Part shown: positions 22,301 to 32,889 of the stretch, piece by piece | Numbering within the stretch: the first letter of the stretch is position 1 | How the letters are laid out: the number at the start of each line of letters is the position of its first letter | DNA from: Closterium sp. NIES-65 | Taxonomy: Eukaryota > Streptophyta > Zygnematophyceae > Desmidiales > Closteriaceae | Assembly (NCBI GenBank): GCA_948144175.1 | Contig: CANXME010000532.1 | Coordinates: 3,843,001 to 3,907,000, forward strand | Direction of reading: 5' to 3' | DNA: 64,000 nt | Position numbers and translations under genes: made by a program | The notes under the pieces: generated by a model | Seen by the model: the letters and a program-made list of their open reading frames with translations, nothing else | Told to the model about the DNA's origin: nothing | The model's database searches: none

Positions 22301-23939
22301 CGGTGAGCCAATCCGTCTCACCCGTGCTAGGAGTTACACTTGGTAACTCAGCCCTTCCAAGCCCAAGGAGCCCACCATCACTATCATCACCACCTCCTCC
22401 ATTGTCCACGTGGTTAACACGCCCTCCTCTCACACCTCCAGCAGCCAAGCGCGCAGCCGCCTCCTTCCATGGCAGCACCGGTATCTCCCACAACGACCGG
22501 TGCATGTCCTTGCCGCCTCGGAGGTCCCACAACACGCGCCCATCCAGAGTTGCCTTGAAAACCTTTGTGCCCAACATCTCCATCTTCATTCCTGCCTCAC
22601 TTAGGGCCTTGGTAGAGAGGAGGTTGGCACATAATCCAGGAACAAGGAGAACACGCTTCAGCCCCACAAGCCTCCCATCCGCACCCATGAACATGGCTCT
22701 CCCCTCGCCACGCACGGGTACAACTTGGCCGGTGGCTGAAACGACAGTGGCTGCCTTTGATGGCCTAACTTCATCCAATAGATCCTCTCGGTTGGTCATG
22801 GTCATGAAGGCTCCCGTGTCGATGACCCAATGGGAGGAGCGGTGAAGAACAACCTTGCTGGCCGGCACAACCATGTCCTCGGAGCACGCCTCTCCTACAT
22901 GGTAGAAGATGCCGCCGTATCCGCCATCACCTCCATCGCCCTCCTCACTGCCCACGCCTTCTCCCATAGCTCCATGAACACCCTTGGAGCCCTCAATTGA
23001 TGGCTGACCAGGCCTCCAACCGTCAGGTAGCTTGCGGCACTTGAACCATGGGTGCCCTTCCACATGGCAATACCAACACTTGCCGCCACACCGCTTGCCT
23101 CCCTTGTTGCCACGCTTCCCTCCCAAATGCTGCTCCCCTCCAGAGCCTTCCTTGGCCTTGCCTTTCTTGCTGCCACGCCCCTTGAAGCCCATCATGCCGT
23201 AGGCTGAACCTCCACCTTCACCGGCAGCGGCAGTCAGCTCCTTCCTCCGAAACTCCTCTTGAAGAACTTGCGCGCGAATCCACTCAAGGGACCACGAGTC
23301 CTTCATGCCATTAAGGTTGACCACCAAGGGCCCCCACGACTCCGGCAGCAGGGAGAGAGCCTTGTAGCACTTGATTTTTTCAGGGTAGTCCACACCAGCA
23401 GCAGAGAGCTTCACATAGAGGTCCCTGAGTTGATCGAACGCTCCTTGTACGGCATCACCCTCGTTGATCTTCACCGCATGGAGTTGTCGCTCGAGCACCA
23501 CCACCATAGCTTCGCTGCTGGGGGCATGAACATCCTTCAATATCTTCCATGCCTTAGGACCACACCCAACTTCCTTGATGAGATGCTTGATGTGGTGCAG
23601 CTGGTTGGATGAGAGGCATTGGGAGAGAAGGAAGAATCCATCCTTGGACCGGCGATCCCATTCTTTGGTCGCTCCTTCGCTCGCAGGCCTCTTCAATTCT
23701 CCATCCATCACTTCAAGCAGCCCATAATGGTTGAAGACGAGCTCCATCCTGAAGCTCCATGATGCCCAATCCTCCCCAGAGAACTTCTCCAGGTTGAATG
23801 CCTTCACATCATCCTTAGCTGATGTTGAAACGGAAGCCATAGGTGTAGATCCGCCAGCAACGCCTCTTCCCGCTTCCCCAGCGCCTCTCACGCCACCACT
23901 GCCACTGGGACCAGCTGGAGCAGAACCTTCAGCCTCCAT
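19332..23939 (-). pseudogene. gag-pol coding region of Copia-K
   Basis: From the gag ATG (23,939) to the pol stop (19,332). Gag resembles the UBN2/retrotran-gag type (FNLEKFSGEDWASWSFRME) and has a CCHC knuckle, CWYCHVEGHPWFKC (about 23,045-23,085). Then come protease (VIDTGAFMTM, about 22,810), gag-pre-integrase (HRRFGHVALPQL), integrase (MVDDNTRLTW, SDRGGEF, YTPQSNGVAERANR), a charged linker, copia RT (DVKTAFLYG, YGLKQAPRCWY, YVDDILLF) and RNase H (SQGAIAMARN, TKRLAKHQHW). One frame covers gag to RT. About one break separates the RNase H end, so it is almost whole. It gives the usual copia functions. Confidence 0.92.
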
Positions 23940-23978
23940 ATTCACCCAAGAACAGAGTAGAACAGCTCTGATACCACT

Positions 23979-24998
23979 TGTTATAGTCAAGAGTCCTCTT
24001 AGAGGTCGCGGATGCCCATGAAACCCACTAAGCAGAATCTGACGTCTTCAAACCGCCTCTGTTCAAAACGCCGTCACGATCAGCTCCGAAACCATACGAG
24101 GCTGAAACTTGGACAGCGGTTAGCCTTAGGTGTCTGCTTTCCAACGGTATATAATTTGTTATTATCAGAGGTGTGTGCACTACGCAGTGAACGAAAACGT
24201 AAGCTCGGCTGAAAAAAACGTGTAGTCTCATTGATGCAAGGAAGAGGTGAGTACAACATTGCCTAGGGGACTCATAAGGGGTTGGGTCATCCTGGGAACT
24301 CAGAGAATGTTGAGTCCTAGGGGAGAAAGGCTAGAGAAGGATGGGAAACGTCCTAGCTAGGTCAGCAAAGCCAACCACACATGGATGTTCAGAGCTGTAC
24401 TCAAGGCAACCAATTGTGAGTTAAGCCAACCATGAGTCAGCTTGTCTTCCCACTTGCACCCTCTTGCAAGCTGGTTCCAGGAAGACCACACTTCTCAAAA
24501 GGAGGGCTGTAGAGTCCCACTTGACCACCTGTACTTCTTGTCTCATTCTCTGTCCCTGCACCATTGGCATGACAACAATGAAAGGGTGGCAAGGGAAATG
24601 CTGCCAACAGTGCACCATGACTACGGAACAGCGCATTTCGGCAGCTGTCACGCAATGCTCACATGTTGAATCGTTCTGAAACTTGGTGAACACCTGCACA
24701 GCGGGGAATAAAACTGCCACACCGAATGTCCGACCAATCAAATCTTGGTAGACGAGTCAGCAGCCGAAATGGTGAACTCGGGTGTTGCCAAAAAGGAGTA
24801 ACACACACTTCCGGGATGCCATAAGTCTTGAAACATAAAATGTTGTCACGCCTTGGTAACAGCTTCAAAACCTCTGAAACTTTGAGGGTTTAAAGAACAC
24901 ATGTTGAACAACCTCCCCACAAAATTCCAGAAGCTGAGCAGGCTTGTAGGCCAAATGGGAGTGCGATGACCGTGCCACTGTAATGTGTCGGCACAACA
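23979..24998 (-). repeat. 5' LTR of Copia-K (1,020 bp)
   Basis: Matches 18,256-19,274 at about 98%. The PBS lies at 23,965-23,976 on the other side of two spacer bases. Confidence 0.95.
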
Positions 24999-25003
24999 CA
25001 CCC

Positions 25004-25666
25004 AGCTATCTTCAGTTGGCGTGCGGTCCTTCCAGCGAACGAGGAATTCAATCCACCTGATTCACGTGGGGTGGCGAATCCGATGGCTCAGGATGTTTTC
25101 GGGCTCGATGATCGGCTCCGATGCAGGGTGAGTCATGGAATGCGGGCGGTGACGAGGCAGTTGGTTGGTGGTTGGGATGTATGGGCGAAGTAGGCTGACG
25201 TGGAACGATGGGCTGATGTACTAGTCGGTCGGTAACAGTAGGTGCGCGGTTACTGGCATGATCAGGTGGCTGATTTAAAATGGGCCACCGTAGCGCTGTC
25301 AAAGTTTCGGTACGTCGGGCAGTCGCAGATTTTGCATGTCGAGCAGAACGTAATCCCCGGACTGGTACGTGACTGGGCGGCGGTGGCGGTCAGCATTGCG
25401 CTTAGCGATGATGTTTGCCTTTTTAATTGCTTATGCGGCTCTGGTGCGGGCAGCTTGCAGAATTTCGGCGAATTGCTGTGCACGTGGTGTTGGGTTTTCC
25501 GGACTCGGCGTCATGGGCACTGTAGGATTTTGCCCGTAGTTCAGGTAGAAGGGGGACTTCTGCGTCGTCGCTGACGTGGCGTTGTTATATGCGAACTCGA
25601 TCAGCGGCAGCTGCTGCTCCCAAGTCGTAGGGTCGTCGCGCGTGGCACGAATCAACTGCTCCATCG
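25004..25666 (-). pseudogene. integrase C-terminus and chromodomain region of Ty3-2
   Basis: Encodes the end of a Ty3 integrase catalytic core (WEQQLPLIEFAYNNATSATT, about 25,560-25,630), a GPY-like region, and a chromodomain-like segment with RHP and FLVRWKDRT-type residues near 25,030-25,090. Chromodomains of this group target insertion to modified chromatin. Bounded by Copia-K and by the solo LTR. Broken. Confidence 0.75.
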
Positions 25667-26043
25667 TGTGAGGATCTAGGATCGAGCTCAGAAAAGAGAA
25701 TTGTAATTGAATTGAATTGAATTATCACGTGGGTACAACACGAGGCTATATATAGGCTCGACACAAGGCCCTGTAACCAGGTGTTACGCGAAGGTTCCGC
25801 GAGTCGCGAACCGTCCCGAACAGATCCTTCCCGAATTCGGTAGAAGGCAATTCGGTGGCAACCAAAAAGCCAGAATTCGGTGCACGCAACCTAGCTCGGT
25901 GCTATAACTATAATAAAATATAGGAAAGCACCTAGCCTAGGAAATCAAGCAATTCATGCACGCATATATTTATCCTATGCTAGAAATAGCATAAAAAGTA
26001 AAGGCAAGCAAGCATAGCTGGCATAAGCCGTCGTACTCTCACA
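25667..26043 (-). repeat. solo Ty3 LTR (377 bp), TSD CATCG
   Basis: A single LTR of the Ty3-1 family (compare 14,470-14,836) flanked by CATCG on both sides (25,662-25,666 and 26,044-26,048). One LTR with an intact duplication is the product of recombination between the two LTRs of a full element. It is inserted in the integrase region of Ty3-2. A TATA-like CTATATATAG is kept. Confidence 0.95.
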
Positions 26044-26624
26044 CATCGTCTGATTCGTCCACTCCGTTTGACCGTCGGTCTCGGGGTGGTACGACGAACT
26101 TAACTGTAGCCTGGTCCCGAACTGCTCCTTGAGGTTCTTCCAGAAGTTGCTGGTGAACTTCGTGTCCCTGTCGCTGATAATTGCTACTGGTATCCCGTGC
26201 AGGCTTACAACGGCTGCGATGAACATGCGAGCGGTCTCCTCGGCTGAGATCGACTTTTTGCACGCAGCTAAGTGTGCCATCTTTGTCAACCTGTCAACGA
26301 CGACTATCACCGCGTCGTTAACCCCAGGGTTCGAAGGTAACCCTGTGACGTAATCCATGGTAACCTGCTGCCAGGCGCGCTCGGGCGGTGGTATCGGCTG
26401 CAATTGACCCCCCTTCCGCTTCCTCGAGCTCTTCATCACCTGACACGTGGGGCACGAGCCCACGTACTGCTGCACGTTGGTCAACAACTGCGGGAAGTAG
26501 TAATACCGCTGCAGTTGCTGTCGCGTTTTTTCTACCCCAAAATGTCCCGAGGTAATTCCGTCGTGTGCCTCCTGCAGTAGCAGCTCCCTCAGTAGTGAGT
26601 ATGCGGGTACCCAGATGCGGTTGG
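26044..26624 (-). pseudogene. integrase zinc-binding and catalytic region of Ty3-2
   Basis: Shows the CPTCQVMKSSR end of the HHCC zinc domain (about 26,440), the catalytic core with MDYVTGLP (about 26,345), VVVDRLTKMAH (about 26,290), ISDRDTKF (about 26,170) and SSYHPETDGQTE (about 26,080). Bounded by the solo LTR and by the composite insert at 26,625. Confidence 0.85.
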
Positions 26625-26760
26625 TGTCAGATGATTATATTGCTGATGCATATATTTTGGCTGTAGTGGGGTAGCCCATAGGGGGTACAACCCAATTAGG
26701 GTTGGTACTTGTACTCGTTTCATTTCATAGTGCATTCATTCTCTCTCTCTAATCTCAACA
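26625..26760 (+). repeat. first LTR-like unit of the composite insert (136 bp)
   Basis: TGTCAGATGATT...CTCAACA, with a copia LTR core (GTAGTGGGGTAGCCCATAGG, AGGGTT, TGTAC). It is not followed by a PBS. Confidence 0.75.
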
Positions 26761-27041
26761 AGCACAACTACTACTTATTATCATTATCACACACCATTAT
26801 CATTATTAGTTTGTTGTCTATCCTCAAATGTATGAAAACATATGGCGAAAACATAAAGAACATGATAATCGCACAATTCATTTCAATATAAATACGGCGA
26901 AGTAATCAAAATCGTTCAAAATTATAACGCATGTTAAAAGTGTTACTTCGCAACCCTAAGACGATTTCGTCGCCTCTTGTTTATTTTTTTAATCACGAGC
27001 CTCCTCGTCCGTGAGGCCTCACTCCATCACCCTCTTTCTCT
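26761..27041. other. AT-rich segment inside the composite insert
   Basis: About 280 bp, much more AT-rich than its surroundings, with TTAT/CATT repeats. No coding or known repeat signal. Confidence 0.4.
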
Positions 27042-27171
27042 TGTCAGAATATTATTCTTATGTTCTAGCCTGTAGTGGGGTGCTCTATAGCGAGTACAAC
27101 CCTTCTAGGGTTTGCTATTTGTATCCCCATTTCTGCTAGTTCATTCCTCTTTCTTTCTTCTAATTTTGACA
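27042..27171 (+). repeat. 5' LTR of the non-autonomous element (130 bp)
   Basis: TGTCAGAATATT...TTTTGACA; copy at 28,391-28,520. Confidence 0.92.
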
Positions 27172-27220
27172 TGCTATCAGACCAGGTCGATCCCCCTGGA
27201 TCGATCCTGTGGGTGGGCTT
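27172..27220 (+). promoter_or_regulatory. PBS and post-PBS stem-loop of the non-autonomous element
   Basis: TGCTATCAGACC, then TCGATCC-CCCT-GGATCGA (7 perfect pairs). The stem sequence is unlike those of the full-length copia elements, yet pairing and position are the same. A GTGGGTGGGCTT follows where the others have GGGCCCACC. Confidence 0.7.
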
Positions 27221-27289
27221 ACCACCGCTTAGCTTCCGCTGCTACTAGTGCTACTACTCTCTGAGCCGCACGCCACGTGGCGTGCGGCA

Positions 27290-27700
27290 TTTTTTCATCC
27301 CGCCGTGCGCCCCGAGGCGCGCGGCGTTTTTCTGCCTGCCGTGCGCCCCGAGGCGCGCGGCGGTTCATTGCCCGCTGTGCGCCCCGGGGCGCGCGGCGGG
27401 CTTCTCCCCTACGTCGCGGCCCCGCCCCTCTCGACGCGGCCCCGCTCTACGTCGCGGCCCCGCCCCGGCCCGTCGCCGCCCGTGCGCCTGCCCGGCTCGG
27501 CCCCGCCCTTCGTCGCGGCCCCGCCCCGGCCCGTCGCCGCCCGTGCGCCTGCCCGGCTCGGCCCCGCCCTATCTTTGCGGCCCCGCCCTATGTTGCGGCC
27601 CCGCCCTATGTCGCGGCCCCGCCCTACGTCGCGGCCCCGCCCTATGTCGCGGCCCCGCCCCGACCGTCGCGGGCCCGCCCCTCGTCGCGGCACCGCCCCC
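27290..27700. repeat. GC-rich arrays in the leader of the non-autonomous element
   Basis: Three copies of a GTGCGCCCCGAGGCGCGCGG-type unit (about 27,300-27,400), a duplicated 60-70 bp unit (about 27,460-27,575) and about six GCGGCCCCGCCCTATGTC-type units (about 27,575-27,660). The rest of the internal region (27,700-28,280) shows no gene. Confidence 0.8.
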
Positions 27701-28287
27701 CCCCCCCCCCTTTTCTCCCCTCCCCCCCATTTCCCGTCGTCCGTCGAGGCGACCTGAGGGGCGAGCTGTGGGGTGGCGGGTATGGGGGTGCTCGGTGTGC
27801 CTTCCTCCCTTTGCTCCTCCTCCTCCTCCGTCTCCCACTGCTGCAGCTGTCGCTGAGGGGGGTGGTTGTGTGGGAGACTGGGTTTAGGGTTTAAGGGGGG
27901 TGTGTGGGAGTAGAGCTAGCGGTGTAGCAGTGGGTGTGTATCAGGGGGGTGGGACTGTTTGCGGGAGGTTGAGTGGAGGCTGCCGGCTTGTCGTCCGCAG
28001 CACCTGTAGTCCGGGGCGCTGTCCCGGTAGCCCAGTCGTAGCCGGCTGTGCCAGCCGCCCGTGGGTCCGTTGCCCGTCCGCCACTATTTGAGCCGCGGGG
28101 CCTGTTACTCCTGTAGTCCGGGCGCTGTCCGGTAGCCGCTGTGCCAGTCTGCCTCCTGTTGCCCGTGTGTCTGCAGCTTCAGCCGTCGCCTCCTGTCTCC
28201 TCTCCCCTCACTCTCCCTCCTCCTCCTCACTTGCCCGTTGTGACTACCACTAGCTTTGCTTATAATTGTGAACTCTAAACTATATCT

Positions 28288-28390
28288 TCTTGAACTTGTG
28301 CTCAGAATGTGTGGTGACATTGTGATCCACCCTGAGCTTGTTTTGCTTTGCCTGCTCTGCTGATTACACCCCACTTTGGCTATGGGGGTG
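28288..28390 (+). promoter_or_regulatory. 3' conserved block and polypurine-tract hairpin of the non-autonomous element
   Basis: GTGTGGTGACATTGTGATCC with CACCCTGAGCTTG, then ACACCCC...GGGGTGT pairing that contains the polypurine tract. Confidence 0.65.
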
Positions 28391-28520
28391 TGTCAGAATA
28401 TTATTCTTATGTTCTAGCCTGTAGTGGGGTGCTCTATAGCGAGTACAACCCTTCTAGGGTTTGCTATTTGTATCCCCATTTCTGCTAGTTCATTCCTCTT
28501 TCTTTCTTCTAATTTTGACA
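28391..28520 (+). repeat. 3' LTR of the non-autonomous element (130 bp)
   Basis: Matches 27,042-27,171 by eye at every position; GTTGG follows. Confidence 0.92.
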
Positions 28521-28525
28521 GTTGG

Positions 28526-30660
28526 TGCCTGTTGTTACGTAATTAACTCCTTTAGCTTCTGCCAGTTGCTGTGAATTTCCGGTCGTGAAAAATGGGTCGG
28601 TGCGGTATCCGTAGGTGAATAGGCCTATTAAGAGCGGGTTGGTTTGGGCGAGTAGGATGGCATGGAGTTGGGCGGTAGGGCAGGTGAGTGCGTCGGCGAT
28701 GTTGGAGGCGCCTTTTTTGTACGTAACCGTGTTGTGGAAGTTGGACTCGAGGTAGTCCAACCAGCGAATTTGTCGCGGATTGAGATTTGGTTGGGCGCGC
28801 AGGTACTGTAGTGATCGGTGGTCTGTCCGTATTGTCTCGTCGGCGCCAGTCAGGTAACACTGCCAAACGCGTGCACGATCGCCAACATTTCGCGGTCGTG
28901 TATCAGGTAGTTGCGTTCAGGCGGGTGCAGCTTGCGGGATTCGTACGCGATTGGCTGGAGGCCGTTCCCAAAATCCTGCAACAGTTCTGCTCCCACAGCG
29001 ATGTCACTTGCGTCAGTGACGAGCTCGAACGGACGGTGTGGATCTGCGATGTGAAGCACGGGCGGTGAGCACAAAATGTTTTTGAGGGCCGAGAAGGCAG
29101 CTTGCTCTTTCTCCCCCCACGTGTACTCAACCCCCTTCCTCATCACGTCTGTCAGCGGGGCAGTCAGCTTCGCCATATCGGGGACGAACCAGCGCACGTA
29201 GTTGACGAACCCCAAAAAACTCTGCAACTCGGTCAAGTTGGTCGGCGCGTGCCATGCTTGAATCATCGCAATTTTCTTCGGGTCGATTTCCACTCCTGCA
29301 GCTGAAATAACATGTCCCAAAAACTCCAGACGGTCCTGTAAAAACTCACACTTAGACGCTTTTGTCAGTAGGCGATTCTCACTCAGTATTTTAAAAACTG
29401 CTTCGATGTCCTGTAAGTGTTGTGCTCTGTCAGGGCTGTAAATCATTATGTCGTCCAGGTATACTATGACGCACTTATCTAAGAGCGAGCGGAAAGCTTC
29501 GTTCATGGTCATTTGAAAAGTGGCGGGGGCATTGGTCAGTCCGAAGAGCATGACGGTGTATTCGAAGGATCCGTAGCGTGTGCGAAATGCGGTCTTAGGG
29601 CAGTCGGGCGTATTGACGCGAATCTGGTGGTAACCCCCTTGGAGGTCGATTTTCGAGAAAACCCGGGCTGTGGGCAGTTGGTCGATCAGTTCGTCGGCTC
29701 GCGGGATGGGGTAACGTGATTTGATGGTAACCCTGTTCAGTGCTCTATAATCTATGCACATGCGAAATCCCTCGTCTTTTTTTCGGTGTGAACAGTATCG
29801 GTGCTGCGAAAGACGACGAACTAGGGCGAATGAATTCCTTCTCGGGCAGGTAATCGAGCTGCTTCCTCAGTTCGTCCAGTTCGGGCTGGGTCAGTCGGAA
29901 CTATCGCTGTACTGTTGGCTGTGCCCCCGGTTCTAACTCTATCCTGTGGTCGTGCGGTCGCTGAGGTGGCAGTCCCGTCGGTAAATCGTCCGGGAAAATG
30001 TCGCTGTACAGCTTCAACAGTGCTGCCAGATCACTCGGTACGTCGGCCAGCAGTTTGTGTAAATCCCCTCCTTTGTTTGCTGTCTCGGCTTCCCAAACGT
30101 CGACCGCGTACACGTCAGCTCCTGCCGCTAGGGCGCGTTTCATCGTGATCGCGTTGACACACACCGACGAGGACTCACGCGAGCCCCAGCGAGGTAAGGC
30201 GATGTTGTTACCGTTCACTCGCACGGTGCAGTCACCCGTCGTCCAGTCGATTCGTGGATTGTGTCGTCGCATCCAATTACGCCCGAGTAAAATATCGGTT
30301 ACGTCGAGGGTCGTTGCGAACATTTCCTGGCTAAACGTGAAATTACCCCCACATCGAATCCGAACCCGGTCTACGCGTTCCCGTATCGCCAGCGGCGCGC
30401 CGTCTACCAGTCTTGCGTCGATCTCAAGTAAGCATCTGTCAAGTGGCAGTCGCAGTTTTCGTGCTGTGGCAGTGTTGATGAGGCTGTGGCTGGTTCCCCC
30501 GTCTACGAAGATTTTTACTAAGTCCGTCCCAATTTTCGCACTAAGCAGTATGGGGCTATCTACCGTAGTCCCCTCCTTATTCGGCCGAGTGTGGTCGATT
30601 TTGTGAACCGGCACAATCACTCGGTGAGGGTCAGTTGGGTCGGGCGAGCGGCGTGACCTG
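28526..30660 (-). pseudogene. protease, RT and RNase H region of Ty3-2
   Basis: Protease-like VDGGTSHSLINTATARKL (about 30,470-30,520); Ty3 RT with CIDYRALNRVTIKSRYPIPR (about 29,700-29,760), IDLQGGYHQIRV, FGLTNAPATFQ and YLDDIMIYS (about 29,450); RNase H with FELVTDASDIAVGA (about 29,020) and a linker towards integrase at about 28,530-28,760. Typical of chromovirus pol, which copies the RNA to DNA. Several breaks are present. Confidence 0.88.
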
Positions 30661-31055
30661 TCAGTAGAGGACCCGTCTACTACTGACTCCCAGCGTTTCC
30701 CTACTGCTTGGTCTGATTCTGCTGCTCAGCTTCCCCCTTTCCCTTAGCGTTTTCCGCGCATTCCCTCTTGCGATGTCCCGACCGATTGCACGCAAAGCAG
30801 CGCCCTTTGAATGGTGCGGCAGCGGCATTTGCAGCGACGCCACGTATCGTGGCGCCCTTGTTAGTCCCACGAGGCCGATGTCCTCAATGGCTGCTTCCGT
30901 AGGACCCCGGTCTCGGTCGGCGGAAGAAGTCAAGTTTCACCGCCATAGCGAGAATTTCTTGAAAGTCGGTGACGCCGCGGAGCTGGATTTCCTAAGCGAT
31001 GTCTTGCTTCAGGCCGCCGATGTAGCGGTTGATGCGCTCGCTCTCATGCATTTAT
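30661..31055 (-). pseudogene. gag C-terminal region of Ty3-2
   Basis: Basic region at the end of gag with Cys/His residues that could belong to a zinc knuckle (about 30,740-30,830). Bounded on the right by the 3' LTR of Copia-G at 31,056; the first part of gag lies at 53,110-53,908. Broken. Confidence 0.65.
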
Positions 31056-31176
31056 TCAGAAAATGTGAACGAGAATGAATGACTAAGGAATGGAAGTGAT
31101 ACAAATATGCAACCCTAGAAATGTGTACCCCGTATGGGCTACCCCACTATAGCCTACACAATATTATAATTTGACA
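31056..31176 (-). repeat. 3' LTR of Copia-G (121 bp)
   Basis: About 3 differences from 52,989-53,109. It contains a CAACCCTAG telo-box-like motif. Confidence 0.9.
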
Positions 31177-31221
31177 CACCCCCATAGGCAAAGGTATATA
31201 TATGTAAGAGTACAAGCAAGG

Positions 31222-32543
31222 TCAAGGGGTGAGCAAGTGAGGCAAGACAGGCACAAGACCCAGCTGAGTGCAGAAGCGCTGATGATCACAAGGCGGAAGT
31301 GCCTTGGTGAAAACATCAGCAGTGTTGGCCTCAGAGGCCACGTACGCAAGTCGCAACAGACCACGCTGCTGCAACTCACAAGCAAGAAAGTAGCGGAGAG
31401 CAATGTGCTTCGTTCTGTGCTCCAGGCGCTGCTCCCGACACAAGGCTAGGATGGCCTTGTTGTCTACGTACAGCACCGGAGGAGAACAAGGCGGCTCTCC
31501 AAGGTCAGTCAGCAGGTAGGTAAGCCAGCGAAGCTCCTGTGCAGCCATGGCCCCGGCGTAGATCTCAGCCTCACAACTGGAGCCGAGAACAGAAGACGAG
31601 CGAGTAGCCCGCCACGAAACAGAGCCGGAACCAAGGCTGAAGGTGTAACCCTGTGACGACCGCTGCGTAGCCTGGTCGTCTGCCCAAGAAGCGTCTGCGT
31701 GCACAGTGAGGACCACTGGACTCTGCCCTCCAAGCACTAGCCCCATGCCCGACGTACTGCACAAGTAGCGCAACACCCTCTTCGCTGCAGCCATGTGCTC
31801 TGATCTGTGTCTCCCAGGAGCAACATAGCGTGCAAGAATGCTAAGAGGGTATGCAAGGTCAGGTCGTGTGCAGGTCATCAAGTACATGAGGCAGCCAACA
31901 AGCTCTGGGTATGGGCCACTCGACTCTACGGACTCATCCGAAGGCAGAGCTGAGAGCGAGTGGCGAGTAGACAGAGGAGTGGCCTGAGGCGAGGAGTACG
32001 TGAAGCCGAAGCGCTGAAGGACCTGCTACACCATGTGTGACTGAGTCAGGGTAATGGTGCGGCGTACGCTGTCCCGGGTGATCTGCAAGCCAAGGTAGGT
32101 GTGCAGTTCACCCAGGTCTGTGCACGTGTGTCTCTTCTGCAGCTCGGACTTCACGTGGGCGAGTCGAGCAGTGTCAGCTGTGGCAAAGACCAAGTCGTCA
32201 ACGTACACGAGGATGTAGAACGGCGGCAGAGAGGTGTCGGTGCGTAGAAACAGCGACGGGTCAGCAGTAGAGGGAGCAAACCCAAGAGCCGCAAGTGTAG
32301 TCCTCAGTGTGTCGTGCCACTCGCGCGGTGCCTGGCGAAGACCGTAGACTGGCCGTCGGAGGCTCCACTGGGTGCCAGGAGGGAAAGTCCGAGTGTAGCC
32401 AGGTGGACGGCGCAACCAGATCTCCTCGTGCAGGCTGCCCTGCAGGAAAGCAGTGCTAAAGTCAAGGGAGTGAAGCTCGTAGTCACGCTGAGCGGCTACG
32501 TCTAGCAGCACCCGAAGAGTGGTCATCTTCGAGGTGGGAGAGA
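31222..32543 (-). pseudogene. RT 3' part and RNase H of Copia-G
   Basis: Encodes RT from TTLRVLL and [12 protein letters not shown] (about 32,450) through YVDD (about 32,200) to RNase H (HADASWADD at about 31,690, [12 protein letters not shown] at about 31,300) and a stop at 31,222. Copia-H is inserted at 32,544. At least one further break. Confidence 0.88.
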
Positions 32544-32677
32544 TGAGAAGAAGTGAACGAGAATGAATCAACTATGAAAGAAGTGAGTACATATAGGAAA
32601 CCCTGATTGGGTTGTACCCCCTATGGGATACCCCACTATAGCCTACACAAATATATATAAGCTATAATGTTCTGACA
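32544..32677 (-). repeat. 3' LTR of Copia-H (134 bp)
   Basis: One difference from 39,671-39,804. Confidence 0.95.
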
Positions 32678-32790
32678 CACCCCCATAGGCAAAGTGGGGG
32701 AGAACAAGGGGTCACAAGACCAGTCAAGCAAAGCAAAGCAAAGCTCAGGGTGGATCACAAAGTCACCACACATTCCGAGCACAAGTTCAA
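32678..32790 (-). promoter_or_regulatory. 3' conserved block and polypurine-tract hairpin of Copia-H
   Basis: GTGTGGTGAC and GTGATCCACCCTGAGCTT, then CCCCCA...TGGGGG before the LTR, in element orientation. Confidence 0.65.
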
Positions 32791-32889
32791 AGGCCAGAAG
32801 GCCAGTTCACATGCAAGATCATATATAGAGATATACAAGAGGCAAGCAAGCAAGAGCAAGAGTATATATAGGTAAGAGTACAAGCAAGG

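Larger units (their letters stand above)
18256..24998 (-). mobile_element. Copia-K, long-LTR Ty1/copia element, TSD CACCC
   Basis: A 6.7 kb element with LTRs of 1,019 bp (18,256-19,274) and 1,020 bp (23,979-24,998) and CACCC duplications (18,251-18,255 and 24,999-25,003). PBS TGGTATCAGAGC sits two bases in from the 5' LTR and polypurine GAGGGGGAG precedes the 3' LTR. It belongs to a different copia lineage from the others here: longer LTRs, a classical CCHC gag, and no Gly tract or GC-rich leader. The LTRs differ at roughly 15-20 positions (about 2%). The coding region looks nearly whole with about one break. It is inserted in the chromodomain end of Ty3-2. Confidence 0.95.
26625..28520 (+). 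mobile_element. composite copia-type insert with three LTRs, TSD GTTGG
   Basis: The outer flanks are GTTGG on both sides (26,620-26,624 and 28,521-28,525), so the whole 1.9 kb behaves as one insertion in Ty3-2. Inside are a first LTR-like unit (26,625-26,760), about 280 bp of AT-rich sequence, and a complete non-autonomous element (27,042-28,520). The first LTR is of another family than the last, so ordinary insertion of a single element does not explain it. Confidence 0.8.
27042..28520 (+). mobile_element. non-autonomous copia element (TRIM/LARD-like, 1.5 kb)
   Basis: Two LTRs of 130 bp (27,042-27,171 and 28,391-28,520) that look identical enclose about 1.2 kb without gag or pol. A PBS-like TGCTATCAGACC, a post-PBS stem-loop, a GC-rich leader with arrays, the conserved 3' block and the polypurine hairpin are kept, so only cis signals remain. 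It would depend on enzymes from a related copia. A relative of its LTR is the solo LTR at 60,450-60,580. Confidence 0.88.

Noticed and set aside
27248-27894. Arg/Pro-rich frames in the non-autonomous element, possibly a gag
   Set aside because: Low-complexity translations of GC-rich repeats in three frames at once; no gag motif.
31056-31176. 31,056-31,176 as a solo LTR
   Set aside because: TTTAT also flanks 52,989-53,109, so both are ends of Copia-G, separated by nested elements.
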